Notes under the pieces: model-generated
Database searches by the model: none
The model's input: the letters and a program-made list of their open reading frames with translations, nothing else
What the model was told of the DNA's origin: nothing
Position numbers and translations under genes: made by a program
Assembly: GCA_900542575.1 (NCBI GenBank)
Contig: UQOE01000012.1
Location: forward strand, 1-61,401
DNA length: 61,401 nt
Reading direction: 5' to 3'
DNA from: an uncultured Oscillospiraceae bacterium
Lineage (GTDB): Bacteria; Bacillota; Clostridia; Oscillospirales; Acutalibacteraceae
In this document: one piece after another, positions 34,248 to 43,238 of the stretch
Position numbering within the stretch: the first letter of the stretch is position 1
Layout of the letters: each line of letters starts with the position of its first letter

Positions 34248-34273
34248 GAAAATCTGCCTCCTGTTTTGAACTG

Positions 34274-35737
34274 TCAATAATCCCCGCGAAGTTCCTCGTC
34301 GCCTAAATTTTTCCAGAACACATCATTGCGGGTGTTCTGCATATGAGCAGTGTGTGGATCTTCTTCTGGGTAAAACATAAATTCGACGCGCCCTTCGAAT
34401 GGGTGCCATTCCGGCAGGGCTACGCGGTTCGGATCACCGTATCGCGCGAACTGGAGCAGCTGGTCGGAGAGGACCTCGGCGAGGTCGCTGTCCACGTTGT
34501 CGAGCCAGAAGGGGATGTCGCAGCCGTGGTAGGCCCCCAGGCTTTCGCGCCCCGGAAGCGGCACTGTGCCATAGTAGAGGAACGTCTTGCCGTGGTTATG
34601 CAGGGCACGCGCAGCGGCGGTTTGATAATAGTAGCACATAAGCTCGTCCCGCTTTAGGTCGGCAACCGCATCGGCCAGAGAGACCTCGTCGCTGGGATCA
34701 TAGACCTCCGCAATCTGCTTGCCGAGAAACGGCCCGAAGGCGCGCTGACAGTTGATGCGGAACGTGCGCCCGCTGTCCGTGGGCATACGGTCATCCATGG
34801 CAAAGAACTTGCTGGCCATGGGGCCGTCGCCCTCTACACTGCCCAACAGCATATTACAGGAATTGGCCGTGCCGAACTTGTAAGCATCGGCCGTTGAGAA
34901 CGGGATATAGCGGCCGTCCACGACCGGGGACCAGAAGGGGACCTCACCATAATAGTCCAGGACTTCCTGGGCGGACATGGCACGGAGTTCCTCCAGCGGC
35001 TTCGAATCTGCGTATTTAGCCACGCGCTCCTCCGCCTCCAGCATATTGAGACGTGGCCGGTTGATCTGCAGATAGCTGAACACCGCCACATTCTGCACCA
35101 GACCCCTCGCCTCGGGCGATATGGCGACATATTCCGCACAGCATCCGCCGGAGGAGTGGCCCATGAGGGTGATGTTGTCCGGATTTCCCCCGAATTCACG
35201 GATATTGGCTTTTAGGAACTGAAGGGCGGCAATTTGGTCCATCAGACCGTAGTTGCCGCAGGCGCCCTGCTCCTTCCGGAGCTCCGGCAGCGTCATCCAG
35301 CCAAAGGGCCCAATGCGGTAGTTGACCGTGACAAAGACGGCCCCCTTGTCCGCGAGGTTTTCCCCTTCGTAGACCGGTGTGTTGGCACTTCCAACCTGAT
35401 TCCCGCCGCCGAACAGGTAGACCAGGACCGGTTTGTTCCTCTGCCCGTCCTGGGCGGTGTAGATATTCAGATGCAGGCAGTCTTCGGAAAAACCGGCTTC
35501 CGGGACCGGCTGAAATTCCCACGTATAGACCGGATCTGTATACGCCGGCTGCACCGGGTTGGCGCGGTATTTGGTGCAGTCCAGGACATCTTTCCACGGC
35601 TCAGCGGGCTGCGGCGGGCACCAGCGGAGGTCTCCCACCGGCGGTGCGGCGTACGGGATGCCGCGGTAGATTTCAATTCCGTCTTCTACTGCGCCGCGGA
35701 TGTCACCGAGGCGGGTTCTGCGAATCACTTCTCCCAT
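34274..35737 (-). CDS. type B carboxylesterase
   Basis: 487 residues, alpha/beta-hydrolase: GIPYAAPPVG and the oxyanion region YLFGGGNQVGSA (HGGG-like but with FGGG), EDCLHLNIY signature and catalytic serine in GHSSGG. It hydrolyses esters; no secretion signal, so probably cytoplasmic. It heads an operon with the M20 peptidase and is divergent from the NhaC-like antiporter. Confidence 0.9.
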   Translation of the reverse strand: MGEVIRRTRLGDIRGAVEDGIEIYRGIPYAAPPVGDLRWCPPQPAEPWKDVLDCTKYRANPVQPAYTDPVYTWEFQPVPEAGFSEDCLHLNIYTAQDGQRNKPVLVYLFGGGNQVGSANTPVYEGENLADKGAVFVTVNYRIGPFGWMTLPELRKEQGACGNYGLMDQIAALQFLKANIREFGGNPDNITLMGHSSGGCCAEYVAISPEARGLVQNVAVFSYLQINRPRLNMLEAEERVAKYADSKPLEELRAMSAQEVLDYYGEVPFWSPVVDGRYIPFSTADAYKFGTANSCNMLLGSVEGDGPMASKFFAMDDRMPTDSGRTFRINCQRAFGPFLGKQIAEVYDPSDEVSLADAVADLKRDELMCYYYQTAAARALHNHGKTFLYYGTVPLPGRESLGAYHGCDIPFWLDNVDSDLAEVLSDQLLQFARYGDPNRVALPEWHPFEGRVEFMFYPEEDPHTAHMQNTRNDVFWKNLGDEELRGDY

Positions 35738-35845
35738 TTTCCTTCACCTCTGAAAAGCAAATATGAATACATAATATTGTATCATGATTCCCCTACACTG
35801 TATAATAGAAAAGAATATTTCGAGAAAGAGGAGAGGTTTTTCAGA

Positions 35846-37495
35846 ATGGGAAAATCCAAACCGAAATCCGCCAAAAAGAAGCGGTGGAATACCACCTCCA
35901 TCTTCGCAGCCCTGTTTGTCATTGCGTTCGGCATCCTCTGCGGATGTCTGAGCCCGGCGACCCATGCGTCGGCCACGCTGTGGGCCCTGTTCCCGCCGGT
36001 CGTCGCCATTGGGCTGGCGCTGATTACCAAAGAGGTCTACTCTTCCCTGTTCGTCGGCCTGCTCGCCGGCGGCCTGCTGGTCGGTAAGTTCCGTCCGCTC
36101 GCCTCCATGGACGCCATGGTCAAAGGCGGACTCAAAGAGGCGGTCTCCGCGCAGGCCGGCATCTTCCTGTTTTTGGTCATGCTCGGCACCATGGTCGCCC
36201 TGGTCAACAGGGCCGGCGGCTCCGCCGCATTCGGCAAATGGGCAAAGACCCATATCAAGACCCGAATCGGTGCCCAGCTCGCCACCTTCCTGCTCGGCGT
36301 GCTCATCTTTATTGATGACTACTTCAACTGCCTGACCGTCGGTGCTGTCATGCGGCCGGTCACAGACTCCCACCGCGTCTCACGGGCCAAGTTTGCCTAT
36401 TTGATTGACGCCACTGCAGCGCCTGTCTGCATGATTGCCCCCATCTCTTCGTGGGCCGCCGCCGTTTCATCCTATGCGGCAGACGGACAGGGCATCCGCC
36501 TGTTCTGCCGGGCCATTCCCTATAACTACTATTCTCTCCTGACACTCGTTTTTGTCGTGGCCATCACGCTCATGCAGGTGGACTTCGGCCCCATGAAGAA
36601 ATACGAGTACAACGCCATTGAGCACAACGATCTCATTACCGACGGGGAGACCGTCGAAGATATCGATGCCGAGCCGAACCCCAACGGAAAGCTCCTCGAC
36701 CTCATTCTGCCCATCCTCGTTCTCATCGCATTCTGCGTCTTCTCACTGGTCTATGTCGGCGGTATCATGGACGGCGCCTCCTTCATTGACGCCTTCTCCA
36801 ACACAGATGCCACCATCGGTCTGCCGTGGGGCGCACTGATTGCTCTGGTACTTGCTATTATTTATCTGCTCTGCCGTAAAGTTATCACGTTTAAAGACGC
36901 CATGAAGTGCCTGCCCGACGGGTTCATCGCCATGGTCCCGGCCATGCTCATCCTGACGCTGGCCACGGCTCTGAAGAACATGACCTCTGCGCTGAACGCC
37001 GCGGCCTTTGTCCACAACGCGGTCGCCGGCTCCGCAGCAAGCCTGCAGTCCTTCCTGCCGGCCATCATCTTCGCCATTGCCATGTTCATCTCGTTCTCCA
37101 CGGGTACCTCCTGGGGAACCTTCGGCATCCTGATTCCCATTGTCACGGTCATTTTCCATCCGTCCGACCCGCTGTACATCATCGGCATCTCGGCCTGTCT
37201 GGCCGGTTCCGTTGCAGGCGACCACTGCTCCCCCATCTCTGACACGACGATCATGTCCTCCGCCGGCGCGCAGTGCGACCACCTGAACCACGTCAAGACT
37301 CAGCTGCCTTATGCAATGACAGTCGCAGGCGTATCCTTCGTCTCCTACATTGCCGCGGGCTTTGTCAAAAATGTCTATGCTTCCCTTGGCATTGCGCTTG
37401 CCATCATGGCTGTCACCCTCGTTGTCATCCGGTTCACAGCCGGCTCCGAGCGCAATGTACCGGTTGACCCCGAAAAGGAGGATATCGCTTCATGA
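35846..37495 (+). CDS. NhaC family Na+/H+ (or organic acid) antiporter
   Basis: 549 residues, about eleven or twelve membrane segments. The family core is evident: FIDDYFNCLTVGAVMRPVTD, SSWAAAVSSY, STGTSWGTFGILIPI and GDHCSPISDTTIMSSAGAQCDHLNHVKTQLPYA. The start at 35846 follows AAAGAGGAG; the upstream open frame is esterase antisense. Its last bases overlap the first GNAT gene (ATGA). NhaC relatives carry Na+/H+, malate or amine substrates, so the ion is not certain. Confidence 0.92.
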   Translation: MGKSKPKSAKKKRWNTTSIFAALFVIAFGILCGCLSPATHASATLWALFPPVVAIGLALITKEVYSSLFVGLLAGGLLVGKFRPLASMDAMVKGGLKEAVSAQAGIFLFLVMLGTMVALVNRAGGSAAFGKWAKTHIKTRIGAQLATFLLGVLIFIDDYFNCLTVGAVMRPVTDSHRVSRAKFAYLIDATAAPVCMIAPISSWAAAVSSYAADGQGIRLFCRAIPYNYYSLLTLVFVVAITLMQVDFGPMKKYEYNAIEHNDLITDGETVEDIDAEPNPNGKLLDLILPILVLIAFCVFSLVYVGGIMDGASFIDAFSNTDATIGLPWGALIALVLAIIYLLCRKVITFKDAMKCLPDGFIAMVPAMLILTLATALKNMTSALNAAAFVHNAVAGSAASLQSFLPAIIFAIAMFISFSTGTSWGTFGILIPIVTVIFHPSDPLYIIGISACLAGSVAGDHCSPISDTTIMSSAGAQCDHLNHVKTQLPYAMTVAGVSFVSYIAAGFVKNVYASLGIALAIMAVTLVVIRFTAGSERNVPVDPEKEDIAS

Positions 37496-37962
37496 CCATT
37501 CGCCGCGCTGCAAGAAAAGATATTCCGCGCATTATGGATCTTCTGCTGCAGGTACTCAATATTCACGCCGAACAGCGGCCGGATCTGTTTCTTCCCAACA
37601 CAACCAAATATACAGAGGAAGAACTGCAGGCCATCCTGCAGGACGAATCCACTCCGGTGTTCGCCGCTGTGGACGACGGTGACCGGCTGATCGGCTACTG
37701 CTTCTGCATCCTGCAGCGCCCGCCCCACAGCAACAATATGACGCAGATTAAGACCCTGTTCATCGACGACCTCTGCGTGGACGCTGCCGCCCGCAGCCAG
37801 GGCGTCGGCCGTCAGCTCTATGAATATGTCCTGGATTACGCCCGCAGCATCGGCTGCTACCACGTCACGCTGAATGTCTGGGCCAGAAATCACAATGCGG
37901 TTAAATTTTATGAAGCCATGGGCATGGCACCCATGGAGACCACCATGGAGGTAATTCTATGA
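37492..37962 (+). CDS. GNAT family N-acetyltransferase (first)
   Basis: 156 residues. GNAT motif A (TLFIDDLCVDAAARSQGVGRQLYEYVLDYA) with the acetyl-CoA loop SQGVG, and motif B NVWARNHNAVKFYEAMGM. Substrate unknown. Overlaps the antiporter stop and the next acetyltransferase start by four bases each (ATGA), so the three are translated as a unit. Confidence 0.9.
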   Translation: MTIRRAARKDIPRIMDLLLQVLNIHAEQRPDLFLPNTTKYTEEELQAILQDESTPVFAAVDDGDRLIGYCFCILQRPPHSNNMTQIKTLFIDDLCVDAAARSQGVGRQLYEYVLDYARSIGCYHVTLNVWARNHNAVKFYEAMGMAPMETTMEVIL

Positions 37963-38456
37963 ACGTCTATGTCCGTCCGTTTGAGATGAAGGATCTCCCC
38001 GCTATGACCCGCATCTGGAACATCGTCGTCGAGGAGGGCAATGCCTTTCCGCAGGAGAAACCGCTCTCTGCCGCTGAAGCCCCTTCTTTCTTTGCCGGCC
38101 AGACTTTTGCCGGAGTCGCGGAGGACCGGGAGACCGGCCAAATTGTCGGTCTCTATATCCTGCATCCGAACAACGTCGGACGCTGCAGCCACATCGCCAA
38201 TGCCAGCTATGCCGTGGATCCGTCCGTGCGGGGTGAACACATCGGCCGGAGCCTGGTGCTCAACTGTATCGATCAAGCCCGTTCCCACGGCTACACCCTT
38301 CTCCAGTTCAACGCCGTCGTCGCAGACAATGCGGCCGCCCGGCATCTCTATGAGGAGATCGGCTTTCAGATGCTCGGTACCCTCCCCCACGGCTTCCGAA
38401 AAAAGGACGGCAGCTGCGAAGATATCTGTCTGTACTATATCGATCTCCAGAAATAA
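37959..38456 (+). CDS. GNAT family N-acetyltransferase (second)
   Basis: 165 residues. Motif A SYAVDPSVRGEHIGRSLVLNCIDQA and motif B FNAVVADNAAARHLYEEIGFQMLGTLP. A different GNAT branch from its neighbour, close to phosphinothricin/YhhY-like acetyltransferases. Substrate unknown. Translationally coupled to the gene upstream. Confidence 0.9.
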   Translation: MNVYVRPFEMKDLPAMTRIWNIVVEEGNAFPQEKPLSAAEAPSFFAGQTFAGVAEDRETGQIVGLYILHPNNVGRCSHIANASYAVDPSVRGEHIGRSLVLNCIDQARSHGYTLLQFNAVVADNAAARHLYEEIGFQMLGTLPHGFRKKDGSCEDICLYYIDLQK

Positions 38457-38473
38457 TCCCAGAGGAATTTTCA

Positions 38474-39373
38474 ATGTATTGTCAAAAATGCGGACGCGTC
38501 ATCCCCGATGACAGCGTCTTCTGCAATTTCTGCGGCGCACCGCAGCAGGCGCAGCCTGCCGCAGCTGCCCCGGTGAAAACCGAAGAGGAACTGGCCACTG
38601 AGCGGAAAACGCAGCAGCGCAACCGCGTGCTGTCCGGCGTCGCCATTGTGCTTGTCATCGCCATTCTCGCCGCCCTGCTCTGGATCTTCCGCCCCACCCC
38701 CGTCAACGCGACGCGAAAATTTCTGAATGCCGTCCAGCGCCAGAACTGGCGCACGGCACAGCGCTACTACAGCGGCAACCCTGCACATCTGCAGATGCCT
38801 TCCGCCTCTACATTTGAATCGCTCGGGGCCGGCGGAGCCGATTTCTATGAGCAGCTCATGGACAAGCTCACGGACTTTCACTACTCCATCGGCGGCGTAA
38901 CCCGCCACGGCAGCAATGCAGAGGTCCAGGTCACCATAACGACCTACAACTTCAGGCAGTTTGTTTCGGATGCCAGGAAGGACCTCGGCAAAGAGGGCAT
39001 CTCTCTGGTCAGCAATCTCTGGAACTCTCTGCTCGGCAAAGCGGCCGGTAGCAGCTCCGCCAGCATCTTCCCCGCTCTCTCGGAAGATCTCGGGAAGCTG
39101 ACCACCCAGTCCGTCACCACTACCTGCACGTTCTATGTGCAGCGGTCCGGACGCATCCGCTGGAAAGTCAGCCGTCTGGGTACCGAACAGCTCGATGCAC
39201 TGACCGGCGGCGGCTATTCCGCCCTAACCAGTTTCCTGCAGTCCGGAAACAGCTCATCCGGAAAAGACAGCGGCGCCGGCAGCGCCATTGCAGAGGGAAT
39301 CAACGAAGCTGTCAACTCCTTCGGCGATCTGGCAAAGCAGGCCGAGCAGGAACTGAGCAAGTACGTAAAATAA
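38474..39373 (+). CDS. zinc-ribbon single-pass membrane protein
   Basis: 299 residues. N-terminal zinc ribbon MYCQKCG...CNFCG, one membrane segment at about residues 53-72, and an extracytoplasmic domain (about 75-240) resembling DUF4878/SnoaL-like secreted folds (ATRKFLNAVQRQNWRTAQRYYSG). The Ser/Gly-rich tail (SGNSSSGKDSGAGSA) looks like a linker. The architecture suggests a sensor or envelope factor; function unknown. Confidence 0.75.
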   Translation: MYCQKCGRVIPDDSVFCNFCGAPQQAQPAAAAPVKTEEELATERKTQQRNRVLSGVAIVLVIAILAALLWIFRPTPVNATRKFLNAVQRQNWRTAQRYYSGNPAHLQMPSASTFESLGAGGADFYEQLMDKLTDFHYSIGGVTRHGSNAEVQVTITTYNFRQFVSDARKDLGKEGISLVSNLWNSLLGKAAGSSSASIFPALSEDLGKLTTQSVTTTCTFYVQRSGRIRWKVSRLGTEQLDALTGGGYSALTSFLQSGNSSSGKDSGAGSAIAEGINEAVNSFGDLAKQAEQELSKYVK

Positions 39374-39470
39374 GCACCGTATCTTATCGCCAATTGGGCG
39401 GAATTTCCCGCGCCGGAGGTTCCGTCCAACTCTCCCGCGCCGCGGAGCATTCAGACTCAACATAGCAAGA

Positions 39471-39502
39471 ACCGCCGCAGAACATCCTTCTTCTGCAGCG
39501 GT
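39471..39502 (+). terminator. terminator after the zinc-ribbon gene
   Basis: Stem ACCGCCGCAGAA / TTCTGCAGCGGT with one mismatch, then CCTGTTTTATTT. It lies between convergent genes ending at 39373 and 39513. Confidence 0.75.
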
Positions 39503-39512
39503 CCTGTTTTAT

Positions 39513-40595
39513 TTACAGTATTTTTTTCAGCCCCGGAATAAAGCGGAGCAGCCATATAGCCAGCCAGGATACCAAAGTCACACCGAGGATGGTGAGTACG
39601 AAGATCCAGGGCTGTGCATAGGCGTTGACGCCCCAGACCCGGAAGACCAGTTTGATGAACACCATGTGCAGCAGGTAAATGCCGAACGAGCAGCGGTCAA
39701 AGGACCGGAGCATTCGTTCCCCGAACTCGGTGTGGGGCACGCGGTTGGACTGGGCACCGTGCGTCATAAGGGAAAACAGTCCAATGGAGGTAAAGATGAC
39801 CGGGAATGCATTGAATCCGGTTAAGACCGTCCGAACGGTCTCGTCGCCGAACAGCGTGATGAGCACCGTTGCACACAATCCGCCGAGGAAGCAGACCCAG
39901 GCGGCCCAGCGGGGCAGCCGAACTGCGCCGTGATGCAGCGCGTAGCCTGCGAACAGGTAGAACGGGAAGATCGTGGCGAATGAGAAGCGGTAATCGGTCT
40001 CAATGTTCCAAATAGCCAGGATGGGGACCAGGCTCAGGAAGACAAACAGGAGCACGAGCAGATACCGCAGCTGCCTCTCCGAACTGTGCTCCGCCATCAT
40101 GCGGAAGAATGGGAGCAGCAGGTACAGGCCGAGCAGCATGTACAGGTACCACATGTGCGACCAGCTGTGCCCGGTCAGGAGATGACCGAGCCCGGTCAGA
40201 AAGCCGTAGCCGGTGCGCGGAAGGTCGCCCATCGCCAGATCGAGCACGATGAACAGGAGCCCGAAGAGGAGGAGCGCCCCGCCGACGCGGGTGATGTAGC
40301 GGGATGCAATTTTTCGGCCGCTCATCGGCCGGTCCGGGTCCAGCAGAAGGGCGCCGGTTACCATGACAAAGAGCGGGACCGCCCACATGAGGCAGGTCTG
40401 AAACAGAAGCGACGTCATTTCTGCGCCGCCGCTCATCGGATACCCGAATTTCCCCGCCGCGATCTGCGAATAGAAAAACGTGTGCAGCACGACAATGGCC
40501 AGACACGCAAGGGAGCGGACACGGGAAAAATCGTAGTTCCAGACCGCCGTCTGCTTACCAGGTTTCGCCTTCATCGCCGATGCAGCCGCTGTCAT
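39513..40595 (-). CDS. acyltransferase family membrane protein (OafA/Acyl_transf_3-like)
   Basis: 360 residues with about ten hydrophobic segments. The N-terminal family signature RVRSLACLAIVVLHTFFY, with the catalytic-type histidine (VVLH), and DRCSFGIYLLHMVFI near the C-terminus mark an Acyl_transf_3 protein. These O-acylate cell-surface polymers. The start overlaps the end of the lipoprotein gene; 40595 or 40574 are both possible and neither has a strong ribosome site, which fits translational coupling. Confidence 0.88.
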   Translation of the reverse strand: MTAAASAMKAKPGKQTAVWNYDFSRVRSLACLAIVVLHTFFYSQIAAGKFGYPMSGGAEMTSLLFQTCLMWAVPLFVMVTGALLLDPDRPMSGRKIASRYITRVGGALLLFGLLFIVLDLAMGDLPRTGYGFLTGLGHLLTGHSWSHMWYLYMLLGLYLLLPFFRMMAEHSSERQLRYLLVLLFVFLSLVPILAIWNIETDYRFSFATIFPFYLFAGYALHHGAVRLPRWAAWVCFLGGLCATVLITLFGDETVRTVLTGFNAFPVIFTSIGLFSLMTHGAQSNRVPHTEFGERMLRSFDRCSFGIYLLHMVFIKLVFRVWGVNAYAQPWIFVLTILGVTLVSWLAIWLLRFIPGLKKIL

Positions 40596-40911
40596 TTCCG
40601 CCTACAACGCTTTTGGCCGTGGTACCGGTCGGACGATGGCGGGTGGTCTGAGTTACATGGTTGGCAGCTTCATGCGTAGCCGTAACGTTGGCCGTAGCCG
40701 TGAGGTTACCGCGGGCATTGCTGCGGTGATGAACCGAAGCCGTAGCCGCCTGCTTCTCCGAAGCAGTTTCCGATACCGTCTGAGAGACGCTGGCCGTTGC
40801 CTTGGTGGTCTCTTTGTCTTTGTCCTTTTTACCGCAGCCGGTGAAAGCAAGAGTCAGTACCGCGACGAGTGCAAGCACAATGGCCAGTGCGCGAATGGAT
40901 TTTTTGTTCAT
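40555..40911 (-). CDS. small Thr/Ala-rich lipoprotein
   Basis: 118 residues. A basic n-region (MNKKSIRA), hydrophobic core and lipobox FTGC (Cys at 26) mark a lipoprotein; the rest is low-complexity with many Thr, Ala, Ser and Lys, and no known domain. AAGGAG lies ahead of the ATG. It overlaps the acyltransferase gene by 41 bases. Probably a surface-exposed anchor; function unknown. Confidence 0.72.
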   Translation of the reverse strand: MNKKSIRALAIVLALVAVLTLAFTGCGKKDKDKETTKATASVSQTVSETASEKQAATASVHHRSNARGNLTATANVTATHEAANHVTQTTRHRPTGTTAKSVVGGNDSGCIGDEGETW

Positions 40912-40938
40912 GTCTGAGGATCTCCTTTATCAATTAAT

Positions 40939-41451
40939 TCATTTTCCGTTGGCATATTTCCAGGTTCCCTTTGTCTTATAGGGGAACATGTATCCGCTGA
41001 TATGGGAGCGTTTCTGCTGAATGCACTCTTTTTCATACTCAGCGTCGCAAACATAGGTTTTACCGTTTTGGTCCACTTCATTCCAGGCATGCGGCCCATA
41101 GGAGCTGTTTCGGTACAGAACTTTTCCGTGGATGACGTGGATGTCCACATTCAGCAGCTTGCCCATTTCATAGAGACAGGAGGCGAATGTGTAGCAGTTG
41201 CCTTTCTTATGTTCGAACCCGTAACGGGCAAAGTTGTCCACGCCGTAGTTGGCATTGTCCGACGGGGTGCCCTTTTTATAAGTGATGTTCTTTACGCACC
41301 AGTCATAGGCGGACTTAAAGTTCCAGCCCGTCTTGTCCAGCACCGCACGGGCATCTGCCTCCACGGCCTTCCGGTCGGCTTCCTGAAATGCGGCCGATGC
41401 CGCGGCGGGAAGCGCCGAGAGCGCAAACACAAGACTTAGGAAAAGAGCCAT
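40939..41451 (-). CDS. secreted transglutaminase-like protein, paralogue 1
   Basis: 170 residues from the ATG at 41451. Signal peptide (ALFLSLVFALSALPAAASAA) followed by a transglutaminase-like papain fold: Cys in KKGNCYTF, His in GPHAWNEV, Asp in YVCDAEY. About two thirds identical to its neighbour at 41551 by eye. The ATG lacks a ribosome site; AGGAAGG (41485-41491) instead sits nine bases before an in-frame ATA codon (41475) that aligns with a TTG in the paralogue, so the start may be non-standard or mutated. Confidence 0.82.
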   Translation of the reverse strand: MALFLSLVFALSALPAAASAAFQEADRKAVEADARAVLDKTGWNFKSAYDWCVKNITYKKGTPSDNANYGVDNFARYGFEHKKGNCYTFASCLYEMGKLLNVDIHVIHGKVLYRNSSYGPHAWNEVDQNGKTYVCDAEYEKECIQQKRSHISGYMFPYKTKGTWKYANGK

Positions 41452-41488
41452 GAGAATTTGAACTGTTTTCTGTATGAGGGCGCACCTT

Positions 41489-41541
41489 CCTATTTGATAT
41501 GTTCAAATAGGTGATACCCCCGAAAAAAGTTCAACTTTTTC
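41489..41541 (-). promoter_or_regulatory. hairpins between the transglutaminase-like paralogues
   Basis: CCTATTTGA-TATGT-TCAAATAGG (41489-41511) is a nine-base-pair hairpin touching the AGGAAGG ribosome site of paralogue 1 on the minus strand, so folding could hide it. An AT-rich hairpin CGAAAAAAGTT / AACTTTTTCG (41521-41541) follows the stop of paralogue 2 and may be a weak terminator. Confidence 0.5.
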
Positions 41542-41550
41542 GGCGCAAGT

Positions 41551-42132
41551 TCAATTTACACGTTTGATATTGGAATATTTCCAGGTCCCTTTTGTGCCAT
41601 AGGTAAACATATAACCGTTTGTGTAGGAACGCTTCTTCTGGATGCTCTCCTGTTCAAACTCGGCGTCGCACACGTAGGTCTTTCCGTTGCGGATGACCTC
41701 GTTCCAGGAATGCGGACCGGAGCCGCCGGTGCGATACGGCACCGTGCCGTGGACGACATGGATGTTCTCATTCAGCAGCTTTCCCATTTCATACAGACAG
41801 GCGGAGAAACAGTAGCAGTTGCCCTTTTTGTTCTCGAACCCGTAGCACGCAAACTTTTCAATGCCATAGTTGGCGTTGTCGGAAGGGACATGCTTTGTGT
41901 ATTTTAAATTCTTAACACACCAGTTATAGGCAGATTTAAAGTTCCATCCCACCTTGTCCAGGACTGCACGCGCCTCCGTCTCGGCAGATTTCTGCGCGGC
42001 GGCCGCCGAGACGGCCGGTGCCAGACTCACCGTGAGAGCGGACAGTGTCAGCAGGACACTCAGGATGACTGCAAGGATAGATTTTCGTTTCTGCAAAAGC
42101 AGCACCCCAGCTTTCTGAGAATTCCCTCTCAT
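41551..42132 (-). CDS. secreted transglutaminase-like protein, paralogue 2
   Basis: 193 residues from the ATG at 42132. Basic n-region (LQKRKS), long hydrophobic stretch and AxA-type cleavage site (PAVSAAAA), then a transglutaminase-like domain with Cys106 (KKGNCYCF), His141 (GPHSWNEV) and Asp156 (YVCDAEF). A TTG at 42096 (LQKRKSILAV) is an equally plausible start giving a more normal signal peptide. Extracellular protein cross-linker or protease; substrate unknown. It follows the secreted orphan at 42149 on the same strand. Confidence 0.83.
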   Translation of the reverse strand: MRGNSQKAGVLLLQKRKSILAVILSVLLTLSALTVSLAPAVSAAAAQKSAETEARAVLDKVGWNFKSAYNWCVKNLKYTKHVPSDNANYGIEKFACYGFENKKGNCYCFSACLYEMGKLLNENIHVVHGTVPYRTGGSGPHSWNEVIRNGKTYVCDAEFEQESIQKKRSYTNGYMFTYGTKGTWKYSNIKRVN

Positions 42133-42148
42133 TTTAACGTAGCGGGAT

Positions 42149-42562
42149 TCAGACGTCAATTGAAGCCGTGCCGTTGATCTGCCATACGATCATGGAGACG
42201 CGGTCGCTGTCATCAAAATAAACCGTGAGATAGTGGTCCAGCACCTCTTTATCCCCGTACAGATTCATATTTCCGATGGCGCTGAGCTCATACAGAAGCG
42301 GGAATTCCGGTGCAAGCTTCTCGGTGACGTAAGCTTTCCGGTCCCCCAGAAAGACCCCGTGCCAGCCGCAGTCCGGGTTCTCCGTCGGCGAGATGACAAT
42401 GGTATCCTGGCCGAACCGATCTGCAGCAAGATCCGTGCTTGCCATCATGGTCTCCGGCGGCTTCGGGCAGATGGCCGGCTGCAGCAGGCTCGATGCAGCA
42501 GCCGGAACCGCACAGGCAGCCAGGATAAGAATGGACAGCAGGGCAGATAATAACCGTTCCAT
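42149..42562 (-). CDS. secreted protein of unknown function
   Basis: 137 residues with a clear signal peptide (MERLLSALLSILILAACAVPAAASS) that also contains a weak lipobox-like AAC. The mature part shows no known domain (NPDCGWHGVFLGDRKAYVTEKLAPEFP). AAAGGAG precedes the ATG. First gene of a minus-strand run with the transglutaminase-like pair. The gap 42563-42883 holds only small, unconvincing open frames. Confidence 0.7.
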   Translation of the reverse strand: MERLLSALLSILILAACAVPAAASSLLQPAICPKPPETMMASTDLAADRFGQDTIVISPTENPDCGWHGVFLGDRKAYVTEKLAPEFPLLYELSAIGNMNLYGDKEVLDHYLTVYFDDSDRVSMIVWQINGTASIDV

Positions 42563-42883
42563 AATAATAATCTCCTTTGATTTCTATTCTATAAAAGACA
42601 CGTAAAATCGCTCTGAAATGTTGCCCTCCCTCAAAAAATTAAAAATCGGCGAAGTGCCTAAAAACGGCCAATCTGCGCAGAGAGCCCAATTTCTGTCCGC
42701 CGCACGATTTCCCGGCCGGGATACAGGACAAAGAGGACAAAAAAGTGACCTGTATTGTTCCCGAATTTATCCAGGGTCCCTCTCTTTTCCCTCTTTGCAA
42801 AAATAGGCAATTTGACGATTTTTTGGCCATTTTTCTGCTTTTTACGGCGTTCTTTATTCATAACTAATTCATATATGTACACT

Positions 42884-42920
42884 TGTCCGATTGGACAGTG
42901 CCCGCGCAATCGAGTATAAA
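42884..42920 (+). promoter_or_regulatory. promoter and TGTCC-N4-GGACA operator of the small secreted peptide gene
   Basis: -35 TTGGAC (42891-42896), 18-base spacer, -10 TATAAA (42915-42920), about 50 bases before the ATG at 42969. The perfect palindrome TGTCC-GATT-GGACA (42884-42897) overlaps the -35, indicating control by a dimeric regulator. Confidence 0.6.
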
Positions 42921-42968
42921 TGGGATACCCTATCAAAAATCTTCTGTTGGAAAGGAAATGTTCGCACC

Positions 42969-43238
42969 ATGAAAAAAAGAATCCTGAAGTTCATTGCCGG
43001 TCTCGCATGTGTTCTCTGCATGATGATCCCGTTTACCGCATCCGCCAGTGCCTCTACTCTTAGCGACACAGCCGAATCTGTCGTCGCCGTCGGCTCGAAC
43101 CTCCCGCGCGATGCAGCACTGACCGCCCTCGGCATCGGTCTCGCCACCCCGGCCGTCCGCCACGCCGCTGTCGCCGCTGGCCTTGGAACCTGGGGCGTCG
43201 TCCAGGGTGCCACCTGCGTCGGACTGCTGCTCAGCTGA
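42969..43238 (+). CDS. small secreted hydrophobic peptide, bacteriocin-like by composition
   Basis: 89 residues. The signal peptide (MKKRILKFIAGLACVLCMMIPFTASASA) is followed by a mature part of about 60 residues rich in Ala, Gly and Val (ALTALGIGLATPAVRHAAVAAGLGTWGVVQGATCVGLLLS), hydrophobic enough to insert in membranes, with one Cys. The ATG has AGGAAA ahead; longer frames start too far upstream. No export ABC transporter or immunity gene is adjacent. Unknown; a bacteriocin or envelope peptide are guesses from composition. Confidence 0.6.
   Translation: MKKRILKFIAGLACVLCMMIPFTASASASTLSDTAESVVAVGSNLPRDAALTALGIGLATPAVRHAAVAAGLGTWGVVQGATCVGLLLS

Noticed and set aside
42618..42936. Small open frames in the gap between the secreted orphan and the small peptide gene
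   Set aside because: Overlapping, charged, without ribosome sites or family resemblance; treated as noncoding.
18963..43238. CPBP protease as immunity protein for the small secreted peptide
   Set aside because: They are 23 kb apart in different transcripts; no sequence evidence links them.
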